64,000 bases of DNA from Ephemerocybe angulata. Taxonomy: Eukaryota; Basidiomycota; Agaricomycetes; Agaricales; Psathyrellaceae. This document shows positions 30,278 to 41,474 of this stretch, in pieces. The notes below the pieces were generated by a model. The model worked only from the letters and a program-made list of their open reading frames with translations. It was not told the DNA's origin and made no database searches. Where the stretch lies: assembly GCA_013368325.1 (NCBI GenBank), contig JAACJK010000222.1:682001-746000 (forward strand). Reading direction: 5' to 3'. The position numbers and the translations under genes are program-made. Every line of letters begins with the position of its first letter. Within the stretch, counting starts at the first letter, position 1.

Positions 30278-33200
30278 CTATTGACTATCTCGTTTGGCGC
30301 ATGCTGCATCCAGCGCTTCAAGTCGAAGTATCTCCTCTCGTAGTTCGCCTGACATCTCTTGGAGTATCTTGTTATCGGGAAACCATCGGAGAATCGTTAA
30401 ACCTGCTAAGCTCTTTACTCTAGATAGCATGACGTATACCCCTTGTTGCTTGGCGGACGCCAGATCAACTATGGCTCGGTTCAAAGTCCTGCCCTGACTT
30501 TTGTAATCTGTATAGGAGTATGCGGGAACTATGGGGAGTTGTTGCCTCGAGAACGTTTGGGATACCTCATTTTTGAAGCGTGTCGGATACCCAATGCTCG
30601 TTTTGGTAGGGAATATTGGTACTAGCCCTTGTTCTAATCCTGGCGCTTGTATTTGATTCGAGGCTGCTATTTTAACATAGACGACTTCAGCATAGCGCCT
30701 GCCATTTTCTTCCGTGTGTTTGATGGCAGTTATCACCCCCTCCGAGCCATTGACCACTTTGTACCGCACTGACACATTCTCAGTTATCATCACGCGCATG
30801 CCAAGGAACATGGGCAGCTGCCCGAAAGCGTCTTTAGTTGTTTTCGAGGACAGCGACCAGAGGAAGTCGGCTGCCGGGCCTGTTACTCTCTCGCTTTTGA
30901 TCAGGTCTTTCGAGAAGTATAAGTGCACGTCCGCCCCCTCTCGATCTGCGTGGGCCTTCAGCATGGTCGAATTCAAGAGATCTCGAACGAGTCTGGTGCC
31001 CACTATGACAGGTGCATCTTGAAAGTCTGTAATTGTTTCTGGGGCCGTGCGTGTAACATATTCCAGGTCGCGCATTCTGAGGTGCTCTATGACCGTAAGG
31101 CCTTCGATTTTCTGTTGTCGACCGTCCGCGCCAATACATTGCCTGCTTCTGATGATGCCGAGTAGCTTGGCGAGTAGGGGATCGCCCTCATGTCTTTTGG
31201 TTTGTTTGAGAAGCACTACCTGCGATACTTGACGCCACATATAAGCGCCTGAAATGGCGTTTATGCCCAGGTTGCTCCGAACATCCAGGAAGCTGGGGTT
31301 TCGGACTAACCGATATGCGAATAGCGGCGCCTGGTTGGGAGGCGCAAGCTGGAAAAAATCTCCAAGAAATATGATATTAACGCCTCCGAAAATTTGCTGA
31401 CATTCCGTGTGATGGTCGCTCTTCGCCAGTTGAAGCTTGGCAGAGATAGATGCAAGAAATTGGGCGCTGATCATCGAGACTTCGTCTATAAATAAGTACT
31501 TCACTCCTCCCCATTCGGATATCAGGCGTTTTGTTAGAGTGGCTGGATTTTTGAAACTGGATCCGATGGATAAAAGAGAGTGTAGTGTATTGCCTCCGAT
31601 CAAAGTTGCTGCTATTCCTGTAAAAGCTCTGATTCGCACTTCTCGCTCTTTGTTCATCGCTTTGAATAGCATCATGATTGAGTCTATCAGGTAGGATTTT
31701 CCCGTGCCTCCTTCCCCTCCTATGTACATGAGAAGTTGAGGGCCGCCATATATCGCATGTCTGGCTATGGTCATATAGGCACGGTATTGTTCCGGGTTGC
31801 TGCTTACGCCTCTGGAATCGGCCATCGATTCTGCCATCTCCATCTTCATGCGAACTGTTGCCATCGGCCGGAAGGTATCATGCCGTTCAGACAAGGTGGC
31901 CACTTCTGTCCTGGGAACTTGAGTGCGAGGTAGCCGTTTCCTACGCTTCCTTGGATTAGCTTGACTATCCTCCGTACTCTCTTTTCTCGGTCTCTTCCTG
32001 GCTCTCGCGTTGGTCATATATTTGCGCTGGTCCGACAACAGGTCATCTTCGGCCACCTCTCCGGTCAGTTCCTCGTCTTGTTGGGTCATTCTGGATAGGA
32101 CTTCTTTTGCTCTCAACGTCGGAAAACAGCGCTGGATGGCCCAAGAGGAACCCGGACCTAATAGGTCATCTAGATACTCTGACATCTTGCTCTGAGCATT
32201 GGGGTCGGTCATCTCGCTCTGGGGTTCTAACGCTGCCGCATACACGTTCGTCTGGGCCATTGGTACTGCGGGATCGAGGCTTGCAAGGTCGTCCATGCAC
32301 AGGAGAGCTTGGTCTGAGGCGCCTTTACGCCGGTTTCGGGGTTTCTCGTCTCTGGCTTGACGGCCTTCTGCCACCAGCGCCATGTTCCCGATAACCCTCT
32401 GGTCTTGCTCTGACAACGTGGTACACATCTCCTCCGCTTTCGACTTCCAGCATCCGCCTGTGGGCACTAGGTCTGACGGCGTTCTCCAAGGGCTGAATAA
32501 TATACACATGTCTCTAGCCCAGCTCTCCTGCTCGCTGTCGTTTCCGTGCCTGCGTTGGATAGCTGGGCCGAGGAGCACTGGTATCACAGAGCGCCGCCTG
32601 GTCCCAAGATAGTGGGTCTTTAACTGGGGGTGTTTGCTGGATGAGAAGGTTCCAATCCGCGCTGGGTTAGTGCCGATGGTGGATTTCGTCCTTGCCGTTC
32701 TTTTTGTTGTGGCTATGTGGTTGTAGAGGCCCATCGAATTGTACGGTTCACTAGTGGGTCTGAATATGTAGTCTAAAAGCCCGTTTGATGCTGTGAGTCC
32801 GTCTTCTTCGCCTGTCATGGCTAAGCTGAGGTCATCGAGAGCGGTATCGTGATATGTGGGCGATTTGCTCAACTCGGTTTCTGTTCGAGCGGTGCTAACG
32901 TAGCGCAGCACCTCCGTCCAGTTGACGGCCTGGAATCGCTCGCCTGTGTAATACTCCCCTCCTCCTAGTATGTAACTCATTACTTGAGGGTGGGACAGTT
33001 CTTGTCTTCCAAGCATGCTATTGATGGCAATCGTAATCGCCCTTCTCGGATCGGACTCGCTGGTATCGGTAGTGCGAAGTACCTTTCTATCTTCCCCTTG
33101 TTTTATCGCATATGCTAGAGCGGTGAGACCTGCGTGCATAGATAGAGGGGCTTTGGTGATGTAATCTGTCACGTAGTACATGAAAGCTTTGGCATCTGCT

Positions 33201-36200
33201 CCTGACCCTATAAACTTGATATCGGTGTTGCACTTCATCAAGAAAGTGATACAAGGATTATAGTGGGTCATTTTGGGGTGGATTCTGCGTATCGCGACGG
33301 ACCCTTCTGCCTGATCGATTGTAGTGTCCTCCACGGTGGTACCGTCCATTCCGAATCTACAGTTTTCGGGGATGCGGGGATCCCCTGGTTTCAGGTATTT
33401 CCAGCACGAGCCTGTATGCTTATGCCAATTGAACCTTGTCAGTAGCTCGTCCACATGGTCTCTCATTTCTAGCATAAATGCGTCCTTTTTGAAACAAGCG
33501 GCTTGGGGTTCAAGTCTGCTTGCTGGATGTGGGTCGCGTGCAACCTTGTCTTCGCCATCCCCTTCGCATGGCAGGCTGTTTAGGACCATTTTGGATCCTA
33601 TGAATCCTGAACACATAATCGAATCTATCCATTCAGTTAATGCTGAGCCGTACTCGCTGGATGTTTTGAGGGTCGCTGAGAGCGTCTCGGGAGGGAGGTG
33701 ACCTTTGAGCCATATTAGCATGTGGCAGTGTAAGGTACCTCGCCCCTGGGTCTCGACCGTTCCGTAGTACGTCTCGCAGTGGCCAAAAATACCCGGCCCG
33801 CCCTTCCTACCGTGTCTAAGCAGTATGCGTATGAAGCCTTTCATCATCATGTCAAAAAATTGCGCGCACGCGACTGGATGTTCGACTGCTAGATGCCCTC
33901 TTTCCGAGCTAGACATTTCCCTGAGGGCGTGGGTGGCTGCCTCAGTGGTGGGTCGGGTGGCCAGCACGCTGACGATGGGATTATGGTAGTCAGACGGGTT
34001 GATAGTAACGAATAAGGTAGGGGATCCCTTTTGGCTAATAATCGCCCGTATCTCGTTGCGCATTTTTATCTTCTGGGATACTGTACCAGGAATTTTTCGA
34101 GCCAACGGGGCCACGGATGCCAATACTCGCAATACCTTTGCTTCGTCCGGATTTGTGGGTGTGTAATTTGGATTTCGCTGGAATTTGTGTCTCAGGGCTG
34201 CTATGAGCTCTTTATCTAGGGATGCGATGTGGTCTACCGTGGCGGAATAGCGCGAATAAGGGACCGCGAATCTTATGCTGGTGTTGACTGCGCTCTTCCT
34301 GATTATATTGTACACATCAAAGGCTAATTCTGAGTCTCTTTCAAATAACGTGTCGTTCGCAGTCAGCATGTGCCTTAGCTGCTGTTCCATTCCTATAGGA
34401 CGCGTTCTTTTAGGATGATTAAATCCGCCTATCCCAAACGGATCTGCATTGGGATGGGCCCACGACAGCCAAGCTGGGTTGTTTATGTCAGGCACCGGGA
34501 GAGAGCCTGAGCGGGAATGCAGAAAGGGTTTCCCCTCTCGGCAGCGTTCTACTGCCTCTAGCGTCATGTCTCGGTAGTTCTGAGGGGTGTGGTCCCCCAT
34601 CGTGTATGCCACATTTTCCATGACCAACCCTTCGATATCGTCTAACCTTCCCGTATGGTCCTCCGTTAGGGATTCAAGCGCACGGTTGATCGGTATGTGC
34701 CCGACTACGACCGCTGCCGGTATCCCTGTGTCGTTGGTGCCTGCGAATAGATTGTCCAGATATTCGGAGCTAAAGCCTTTAAAACTCTCGCTCTTGGTAT
34801 AGTAGGGGTTATGTGCCACCAGAAACTGGATCAGGAGCTTTATTCTTGACTTACGCACTAGTATGGGCGTCAATGTATCCAGTGTGGCTGACGACGGTAC
34901 CGCTGCCGATATTATCAGAGCGCATATGGTGTCCTTTACGTTGTCGGAGGATGGAGGCAGCACGTCGTTTATCCTGGCTACATCCAAAGGGGTGGATATC
35001 ACATTCCCGCGTATATGACGCCTGCGCTGCACAAAGGTATCATTGAAAGGATCTTTCTCTTTGCCTTCTAGCGAAAACCGGCATAGCAAACTGTTGGTCC
35101 GTACCCGGCATATTAACGCCTTCTCGAACACGCTCATTGCTTGGAATCCTTGTCTAACATCTTGAGGTAATCGATCTCTGGCATAATAAAGCCAATTACA
35201 GAGCGCGAATTTGGGCATCTTTCCCTTGCGGAGGTCGGCATGACAGAGTTTACATAGCCGCATGTTCGCTTTACGAGCAGTGTTTTCCAATCCGCCCGGG
35301 TCTAGAATGGCGCGGTCGTATTCGGTGATATCGTAGGTTACAGGGAGCAGTTCGGGTGGTAGTTGGTCGTTTCTCAGTAATGACAGGTCGACATCCCGAG
35401 ATTGTACGGTGAGCAGGTCCTTTTTTGGCGCCATCGTGCTGCAGGATGCGCATGGGACCGTCATATGCCTCTCCAACGCCATTTCTTTCTGCCATTCTTT
35501 GATGATTTTTATTCGGGCGTTATCTGGCAGCGGTAATAGATGTTGTGTAGGATGCACGGGCAGCGGTTGGGGCGTCTGGGTCCGCTGGATCGGCTGGGTC
35601 TGCTGTATCGGCTGGGGCTGTTGGATCGGCTGGGACTGCTGGATCGGCTGGGACTGCGTTACGGTTGTTATAGTGGTTCGCATCTCGGAATGAGAGCCCC
35701 CTGTAGAGGGATTGGAGGGTAATGGGGTTGACCTGTGCTTCTCGGAGTGTGGAAGTAGCCTGTTCGAGGTGGTCGTTAGCTGAACTGAGTTGAACGGCTT
35801 GATCATGGATTCCATGCCTATGGTGCGAGGTATCGAGGCTCCGGGATTCACGAGTTGTCGTCGACTTGCGAACGAACAGACAGAGCCCCCCGACGATTCC
35901 GTTTCGGAGTGCGCATCGGCTCTGACCTGCTCCAGTTGGGTCCAGTCGTCTACCTTGCTAAGGTTCTCCCAGGGTCTTGGATATCGAGGTGTTTTTCTTA
36001 GGCGGAACAGCATAAGCGTAGGGTGGCATTGGGGGGTGCATTCGTGGTTGATAAGTATCTGCGACAGTTCTCCTACTTTGGCTCTTGAGCTGGGGTTGTA
36101 TCCGTGAAATCTGCATAGGACCAGCAGATCCGGAATTCGAATGTGCGGGAACAGCCTGATGATCTCGCGAATCGAGTGTCGTATTATTACGACCTCTGGG

Positions 36201-36529
36201 TCAAGAAGTCGAGGGTCGTGTGGGTTAACGTGCTGAGCTGTCCCGTCGAAGTTGTACAATCGAGTCCATGTATCGGCATCGGTGATGAATACTGTTAGTC
36301 CCAGGTCCCCATTCGGCTTCTTTGTGACTCTATTCATCATCAGTACTTGTGGTCGCCTAGTAGGAGTTGGTTGGGCGTGCAGTATAGCTGAAGTATCTGC
36401 AACCAATGTGGTCGGAGTACTTTGAGTGTTAGCGTCTGCATACTGAAGCGTCAGGTAGAGCATTGCTAGGAGTATGAGTGTCGACCGACCGATTGCTCTC
36501 CCATTTGCAACGCTGATAGCTGTTTCCAT
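30278..36529 (-). mobile_element. Helitron transposase ORF (Rep/Helicase), intact, 2083 residues
   Basis: Rolling-circle transposase of an autonomous Helitron. The frame is open from ATG 36529 to 30278 without introns. Order of parts: a variable N-terminus with QPIQQ repeats (about residues 292-315); a cysteine-bearing module with LCKLCHADL and LPQDVRQGFQAMSVFEKALI (DUF6570-like, about 380-490); the Helitron-like N (Rep) domain with LFVTINPSDYHNP (about 840), HUH motif as LHCHMLIW (about 934) and tyrosine motif YYVTDYITK (about 1118-1126); and the Pif1-like helicase with Walker A GGEGGTGKS (about 1604), Walker B YLFIDEVSMIS, GDFFQLAP, and the C-terminal YKSQGRTLNRAIVD. All key residues are present, suggesting recent activity. 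The first 35 residues contain a hydrophobic stretch (LILLAMLYLTLQYADA) unexpected for a nuclear enzyme; a downstream Met (about residue 64, MMNRVTKKPNG) may be the real start. Element ends were not found. Confidence 0.93.
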
Positions 36530-36961
36530 AGTTCAAGTGGTAGAGGCGGTGGGGAGTGTGGGTCTCTGTTCCCCTCCCGTTTATATAGCCTGCTAGCTAC
36601 CACTTGTTGGGGCTATGATAGCACTCTTCATGTAGAAATAGGATGTATCGTAGTATCCATTGCCATTTATCTGTACGTAGATGGAAGGTATTGGGCGTGA
36701 GTAGATCGCATGTGTCTGTGTATTTGTCGGAGCATACCTAGCACGGAGCTCATATTAGAAGGTAGGCGTCTGGCGTTGTATAGCGTAGGTAGGATCCAAT
36801 GCTAGCCATCTGGTGGTAGAGACCAGACAGGCGATGATGACAGTCATCGCCTCATGTCCTATTGCGGACATGTAGTCATAGATGGTCATGACCCGACCCT
36901 TATATATATACTAGAGGCTCCCACTTGGTCGCCTCCTATAATCGCTTTTCGCCCTATATTC
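36530..36961. promoter_or_regulatory. Divergent promoter region between Helitron and R2-like gene, with two adjacent perfect hairpins
   Basis: GGCGATGA...TCATCGCC (36830-36851, 8 bp stem, 6-nt loop) is followed one base later by CATGTCC...GGACATG (36853-36872, 7 bp stem, 6-nt loop). A TATATATATA tract at about 36902-36911 is the likely TATA box of the R2-like gene. TTTATATAG near 36580 serves the minus strand. Confidence 0.55.
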
Positions 36962-38117
36962 ATGGATAATCAAGCTAGTTCCCCTCTTAATTGGCCCGTA
37001 TACGAGCCAGATGCCTCCGCTCTGCATCCTGGACTCAGGTTGCGCTCAGCATTGCCCATTCGGGTTCCTGAAGTGAGACCGTTGGCTGTATACCGCAAGG
37101 CCGAGAGTTACTCACCCAGTCTCTTCTTGGTAGTTGTGGCGCATGTATTTGGCTGCCAGAGGTGCCTTATGGATGCCCACAGACTTAGACCTGGAGAAAG
37201 ACAAGCATGATTGGGCTACGTCTATGTCCGATAGTGAAAAGTGGATTGTTGCACGAGTACTCGGCTACTTTGCCACTGCAGATGGTCTCGTTGCAGATAA
37301 CATAGTCGCCCGGTTCGTTCGGGAGGTGGACTGTACCGAGGCAAAATATTTTTATGGTCTACAAGTGGTAGTGTCAGTTCGATTCTCTATGATGGGCTTG
37401 TATTGCACCTGATCTCGGACTCACTGATTCCTTCTTAGCGAGAATATTCACGCCGAGACATTCGCGATTTTTATAGACGCATTGGTGCCTGCAGGCAATC
37501 AGAATACTTTGCTAGGTTGGTCAACTAAGGTACCCAGTATTGCGTTTAAGAATCTATGGGCCGCCAAGTGGATCGTTGACAACAGCCGAACTTTCGCGGA
37601 ACGATTGGTGGCCTTTGTGTGTGTAGAGGGCATCTTCTGCTGCTCTTGCTTCGCTATGGTCGGTTGGATCAAGAGTAAGGGAAAAATGCCGGGTCTAGCT
37701 TTGGCAAACGACCTGATCAGGAGGGATGAGGACATGCATATCGATTTCGCGTGCGCTCTCTTCAGGCACATCCGGTCACCTCCGACTTCCAGCAGCATCT
37801 TAGAGACGGTTAATGAGGCTGTAGACGTTGAGACCGAGTTCGCTATAGGTTAGTCCTCTATAGCCTTCTCCGACAAGACTCGGATCATACCTCTGACCCC
37901 TAAATAGATATGTTGTCGATGCAGGGGCACGACATACCACTGCAAGGTCTTCACCAGTATATCAGGTACGTAGCTAACCACCTCTTAACCAAACTGGGGT
38001 GCGGTGTTGCGTACGTGGCAGAGAATCCAGTAAGTTCTTCCCGACAATGTCAAATCCTACTAACCTGGTCGTCAGTTTACATTCATGGATAATCGTGCTG
38101 CTTCCCACCTTGGCTAG
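36962..38117 (+). CDS. Ribonucleotide reductase small-subunit (R2)-like protein lacking the radical tyrosine
   Basis: R2 subunits hold a dinuclear metal site and a tyrosyl radical used for dNTP synthesis. Exon 1 (36962-37072) gives MDNQASSPLNWPVYEPDASA. Exon 2 (from 37134) gives LWRMYLAARGALWMPTDLDL then WIVARVLGYFATADGLVADN, EAKYFYGLQVVV; exon 3 ENIHAETFAIFIDAL, RLVAFVCVEGIFCCSCF, MPGLALANDLIRRDEDMHID. Later exons give LSMQGHDIPLQGLHQYIRYV, ENP and FTFMDNRAASHLG before a stop at 38115. Metal ligands of the family (Asp of DLDL, Glu of TEAK, His of ENIH, Glu of VEGI, Glu and His of RRDEDMH) are kept. At the radical position (E-x-x-H-x3-Y) there is Phe: ENIHAETF. The C-terminal tail that normally carries the R1-binding peptide is missing, perhaps by frameshift near 38110. 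Introns lie near 37073-37133, 37376-37439, 37851-37908 and 38031-38073. Likely a divergent or decaying paralogue rather than the housekeeping enzyme. Confidence 0.82.
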
Positions 38118-38864
38118 CTTGAAATGTAAGCGTCGGCTTGCGTCAGCTTGGTGGAAGAGGACGCTGGCAACAGGAGGAGGTCGAGGTCCCGAGGATATGA
38201 CACCGCTCTGTACCCTCCGAAGTAGGTCGGTTATGTCCATCTTCCACTTCCGAATAGACAGGGTGGACGTGCTTGGGACTCTTGTGGTACATCCATGTGG
38301 AGGTCTGTCGCGGTTGTAAGAGCCTCGATCTAAGGGTGCATCATATATCCTCTGGTGCTCAGGCGTGTGCGGTCCCGTGTCTCGATTTGGTGTGAGGAGT
38401 GTGATTCAATGCAAGCATTTTAGAGAGGATATGGTTGTGTCCAAAGCGTATAACATTCAAGGGAAGCAACGGGCATCAGTGGGACATGCCGAAGTCGTGG
38501 GTACGGATTACTTAATATATTTTAGAGTCCGCAACTTTTTAGGCGCGCTGGGCGTTTCTATTCTACCAGGTTCCTCTGCCTCTTTACTGGTGCACTACTG
38601 GTGCATTTACCAAATAAATTAGCATAAAGCATTACTAGCGTTTCATAAAGTAGTTCTATTCTGTTTACCGTTCGTCCTTACGAATATATTATGGTGTCTT
38701 GGGTCGGAATATAGTATTTCTACCGCTCTCTTTCAGTATATGCAGCTGGTTTCGCTCAGTTATAAGGTTGCATGGCACCTGCTGCAAATCAAGTGTGGTA
38801 ATACTTGAAATTTAGAGCTGCCACCCTTGTTCAATGTGCACGTGAGCGCCTTACTTCTCCTCTC
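38118..38864. other. Region downstream of the R2-like gene
   Basis: A different frame at 38118-38240 contains SLKCKRRLA, possibly the frameshifted remnant of the R2 tail (SLEGK-type). Otherwise no gene; AT-rich from 38500. Confidence 0.35.
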
Positions 38865-39906
38865 CTAAGGGAATGATCTCCTCCACGCCTCTGGGGCTAG
38901 GACGCTAGTGTCCCCGTCCAACGGTGCCGCGTACTCTATCCATATCTCGAGTAGGCGGAAGGTGCGTAGATGCCACTCTTCATGGAGCAAATGGACTGTG
39001 GGTGCGTATATCTTTATCTGACCTCTGGCCTTGAATAAATGCCCCAGTCTCCATGCGAGTGCAGGCTCGATCTTGCACTCCAACTCGGGGTTCTTGAAAG
39101 CTAAGTAGGCCGTCCACTGATCCATAGTATGGCGATAAGACCATTGGCACATGCCTCGTCGCTCTCTAGTGACAGAAGACGGGTGTCCGGGATGCGTATC
39201 TGCGCAGTCGGGAATTATCGTAGTTCCTCGGTCCGTCCACTTGGATATTTCGAGCGGACGGTGGATTGTATCAAAGTTCTTGCTTCGGTTGAGTAGGGCT
39301 TGTACTAAGGTGTAAGTCTATATTCGCCGCTGCTCTAGATGCCCGCTTACCTGTGTGTTTCTCCGTCATCTCAGGATAGAATGACACAGCACCTCGTCCC
39401 GTTAAACAATTCATCAACGATGTCAGATGAAAGAAGAAAATGGGCGCCAGTGGGGATGGCGAGAGAGATTCTGTGAGTGTTATGCGTCGTCCAGTGGATA
39501 TATGTCGGAATTTCCACATTCTTCTTACGCCGTTGTTCACATTCAGTTTGCTGAAGGGTGTTCGCCGTGTAGCAACAGTAGTCGTCCGTTCTTGATCAGC
39601 TATGTACCCTTCTGATTGCGATATAAGGTCTATTGCGTCTGAATATGAATCCAGCGGGCAATAGAAGTTCAGGTCGTTCGGGGAACACGATCCTGGAGCA
39701 GCTACTTCGAGCGCTGCTGAACCTGAGATAACCGTCCCCGATTGCTCCATCATGCTTAAGGTGTTTTGTACATGTAAGCCAGATGCTGCGATTGTCGACT
39801 CGATCCGTCTTCGCAGATGATCTCGAACTATGTGGTCCATGTAAGGTAGCATAGCTAGGTACCCTAGCGATCGGAGGGGGAGGTACTCCAACACGCTATT
39901 CACCAT
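38865..39906 (-). CDS. NTase-like family protein A (SGSxAL / DLNFY family, unknown function)
   Basis: Two-exon gene. Exon 1 starts MVNSVLEYLPLRSLGYLAML and contains GTVISGSAALEVAAPG then SPNDLNFYCPLDSYSDAIDL, NVNNGVRRMWKFRHI, and FFFHLTSLMNCL then AVSFYPEMTEKHT. A donor GTAAGC follows (about 39350). Exon 2 gives VQALLNRSKNFDTIHRPLEI and CQWSYRHTMDQW, ending EAWRRSFP. The G-S-x-A-L followed by D-L-N-F resembles the hG[GS]...[DE]h[DE]h signature of nucleotidyltransferase folds, but the second acidic residue is Asn. Agaricomycete genomes carry many such proteins with SGSTAL...DLDLY wording. Paralogues lie at 40.4-41.5 and 62.2-63.3 kb. The N-terminal 45 residues look F-box-like. No function is established. 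Confidence 0.7.
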
Positions 39907-40358
39907 CTCTGGTGGTAAGGGCCCGTCTCTGGTCCCTTAGTCTTATGGTGAGCGGTATTCTGTCATGACAATGTATAGCTCTACTTAGAAAGTGGGTGCC
40001 TCTGACATGAAGCCCATTCATCACAGTAACTTGCTTCGAATATTCAATGTCGGGAGTCGGAGAATATTATAGCTGCGCAACCTGAGAGACTGGATTTAAT
40101 GCGCTCGCTAGCCTTCGAGGAGAAGGTGCTTTATATAGGGCTTGTAGCTGGGGGTGGTTTTACTTGTGGAAGCCTATTCCTATGTAACATCGGCCTTGTT
40201 AGTGTATGTACTAGTACTGACGCCTAGGTCAGTGGTATCATATCCTTTCTCTCCTGTGGTGACTCGCGTTCGACATCCTGACTCCCATCTACTGGGTGAT
40301 GTCAGAGGGATATGAGCTGAACAATTCTTGTCGTACTACGTTACATGCACTTGTTGGT
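39907..40358. other. Intergenic region
   Basis: Separates paralogues A and B on the same strand; no gene seen. Confidence 0.5.
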
Positions 40359-41474
40359 TTAAGGGAATGAGGTATTTGCTATGTCGGTCCTACCCTCCTT
40401 ATCGTCCTCAGTTTCCCAGTACACCCTCCAACTAAGCATCTTGTGCGCGGTTTTGGTGTTGCTGTATCGCATCCCCGCCCCGGTCGCAGGTGCATGGACC
40501 GTCACCTGGGTGTCTCGGTATTCGACGCTGGTGGTTGCCCATCGGAAATAGCCCAATTGCCAGCTCAGTCGCACCTCGGTTGCAGCCTTGACTGTGGTCT
40601 TGAATGGTATGCGAAGGGCTAGACCGTCGTCCGACGATCTATCGGCGCGTTGGCAGATGCTTGGGTGGAGGCTGCAGACGGCGGATGGTGCCACAGCTTG
40701 GTGGCTGTGGGTTGTTTCACAGGTCCACAGCAAGCTCACACCTAGACGCTCCCATTTGAGCCCCAGACTCTGCTTGTGCAGGCGCTCGAAACCGTTCGAC
40801 CTGTTGTGGAGGCCTGATGAAGAGTGGGTAAGTTATAAGTAAGAAGTGTGGGGCACTTTCAGGTGCAAGGTATACATACCTATCATCTTGAATGTCAGAG
40901 CTGGATAAAGGCATCTGACCTCTCGGGCGTCGTAGTAGTTCATCAGGAAAGTGTTGTGGAAGAACATAACGGGCAAGACTGGGGACGATGCGACGGATTC
41001 CACCAGCGTTATGGTTGTCGGCTTGGTGATGTGGGTGAATCGGTGCATGGAGCTTACACCGTTGTTGATATTGTATCGGCCCAGTCTTCCTGCTTTAATG
41101 TTGTTCCATGTGACGCTCGGTAGCTGGAGTTTGTACTGCTTGGACGCTAGGTATTTAACCACTGCTTCCGCCGAACCTCGAGGGCAGTATAGATTGAGAT
41201 CGCGAGGAACTCGTAGATCAGGGATAATTATGTCTAAGGCCCCCGACCCCGACACAATACTTCCTGTGGACCCCATCATATCCAACGTTTCGCCGCACGG
41301 GAGCTGGAAGGCGGCGAACAAGGTGCGGATACGATACCTGATGTGTTGTTCTATAATCCGCCTTAACGGGCGGAGAGAACCTAGCGCCTTTAGGTCTTGC
41401 AGCGTGAGCGTGCGTAGCATGGCATCGTGCGCTTCTTCGGGAACCGGGCGCGACTTCGAGCCTGTAGTGCCCAT
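40359..41474 (-). CDS. NTase-like family protein B (SGSGAL / DLNLY, unknown function)
   Basis: Paralogue of A, tandem and in the same orientation. Exon 1 starts MGTTGSKSRPVPEEAHDAML and has GSIVSGSGALDIIIPD, VPRDLNLYCPRGSAEAVVKY, YNINNGVSSMHRFTHI, VMFFHNTFLMNYYDA and CLYPALTFKM. After an intron (donor GTATGT at about 40877, acceptor near 40820) follow RSNGFERLHKQSLGLKW, CETTHSHQAVAPSAVC, SDDGLALRIPFKTTVK and VRLSWQLGYFRWATTS, ending EGRTDIANTSFP. Alignable blocks with A: SG(S)xAL, DLN(L/F)YCP, N(N/I)NNGV, (F)FH(L/N)T(S/F)LMN, YP. The second acid of the DhDh motif is again Asn, so enzymatic nucleotidyl transfer is doubtful. The family could serve in self/non-self recognition or be selfish; neither is shown by the sequence. 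Confidence 0.7.
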
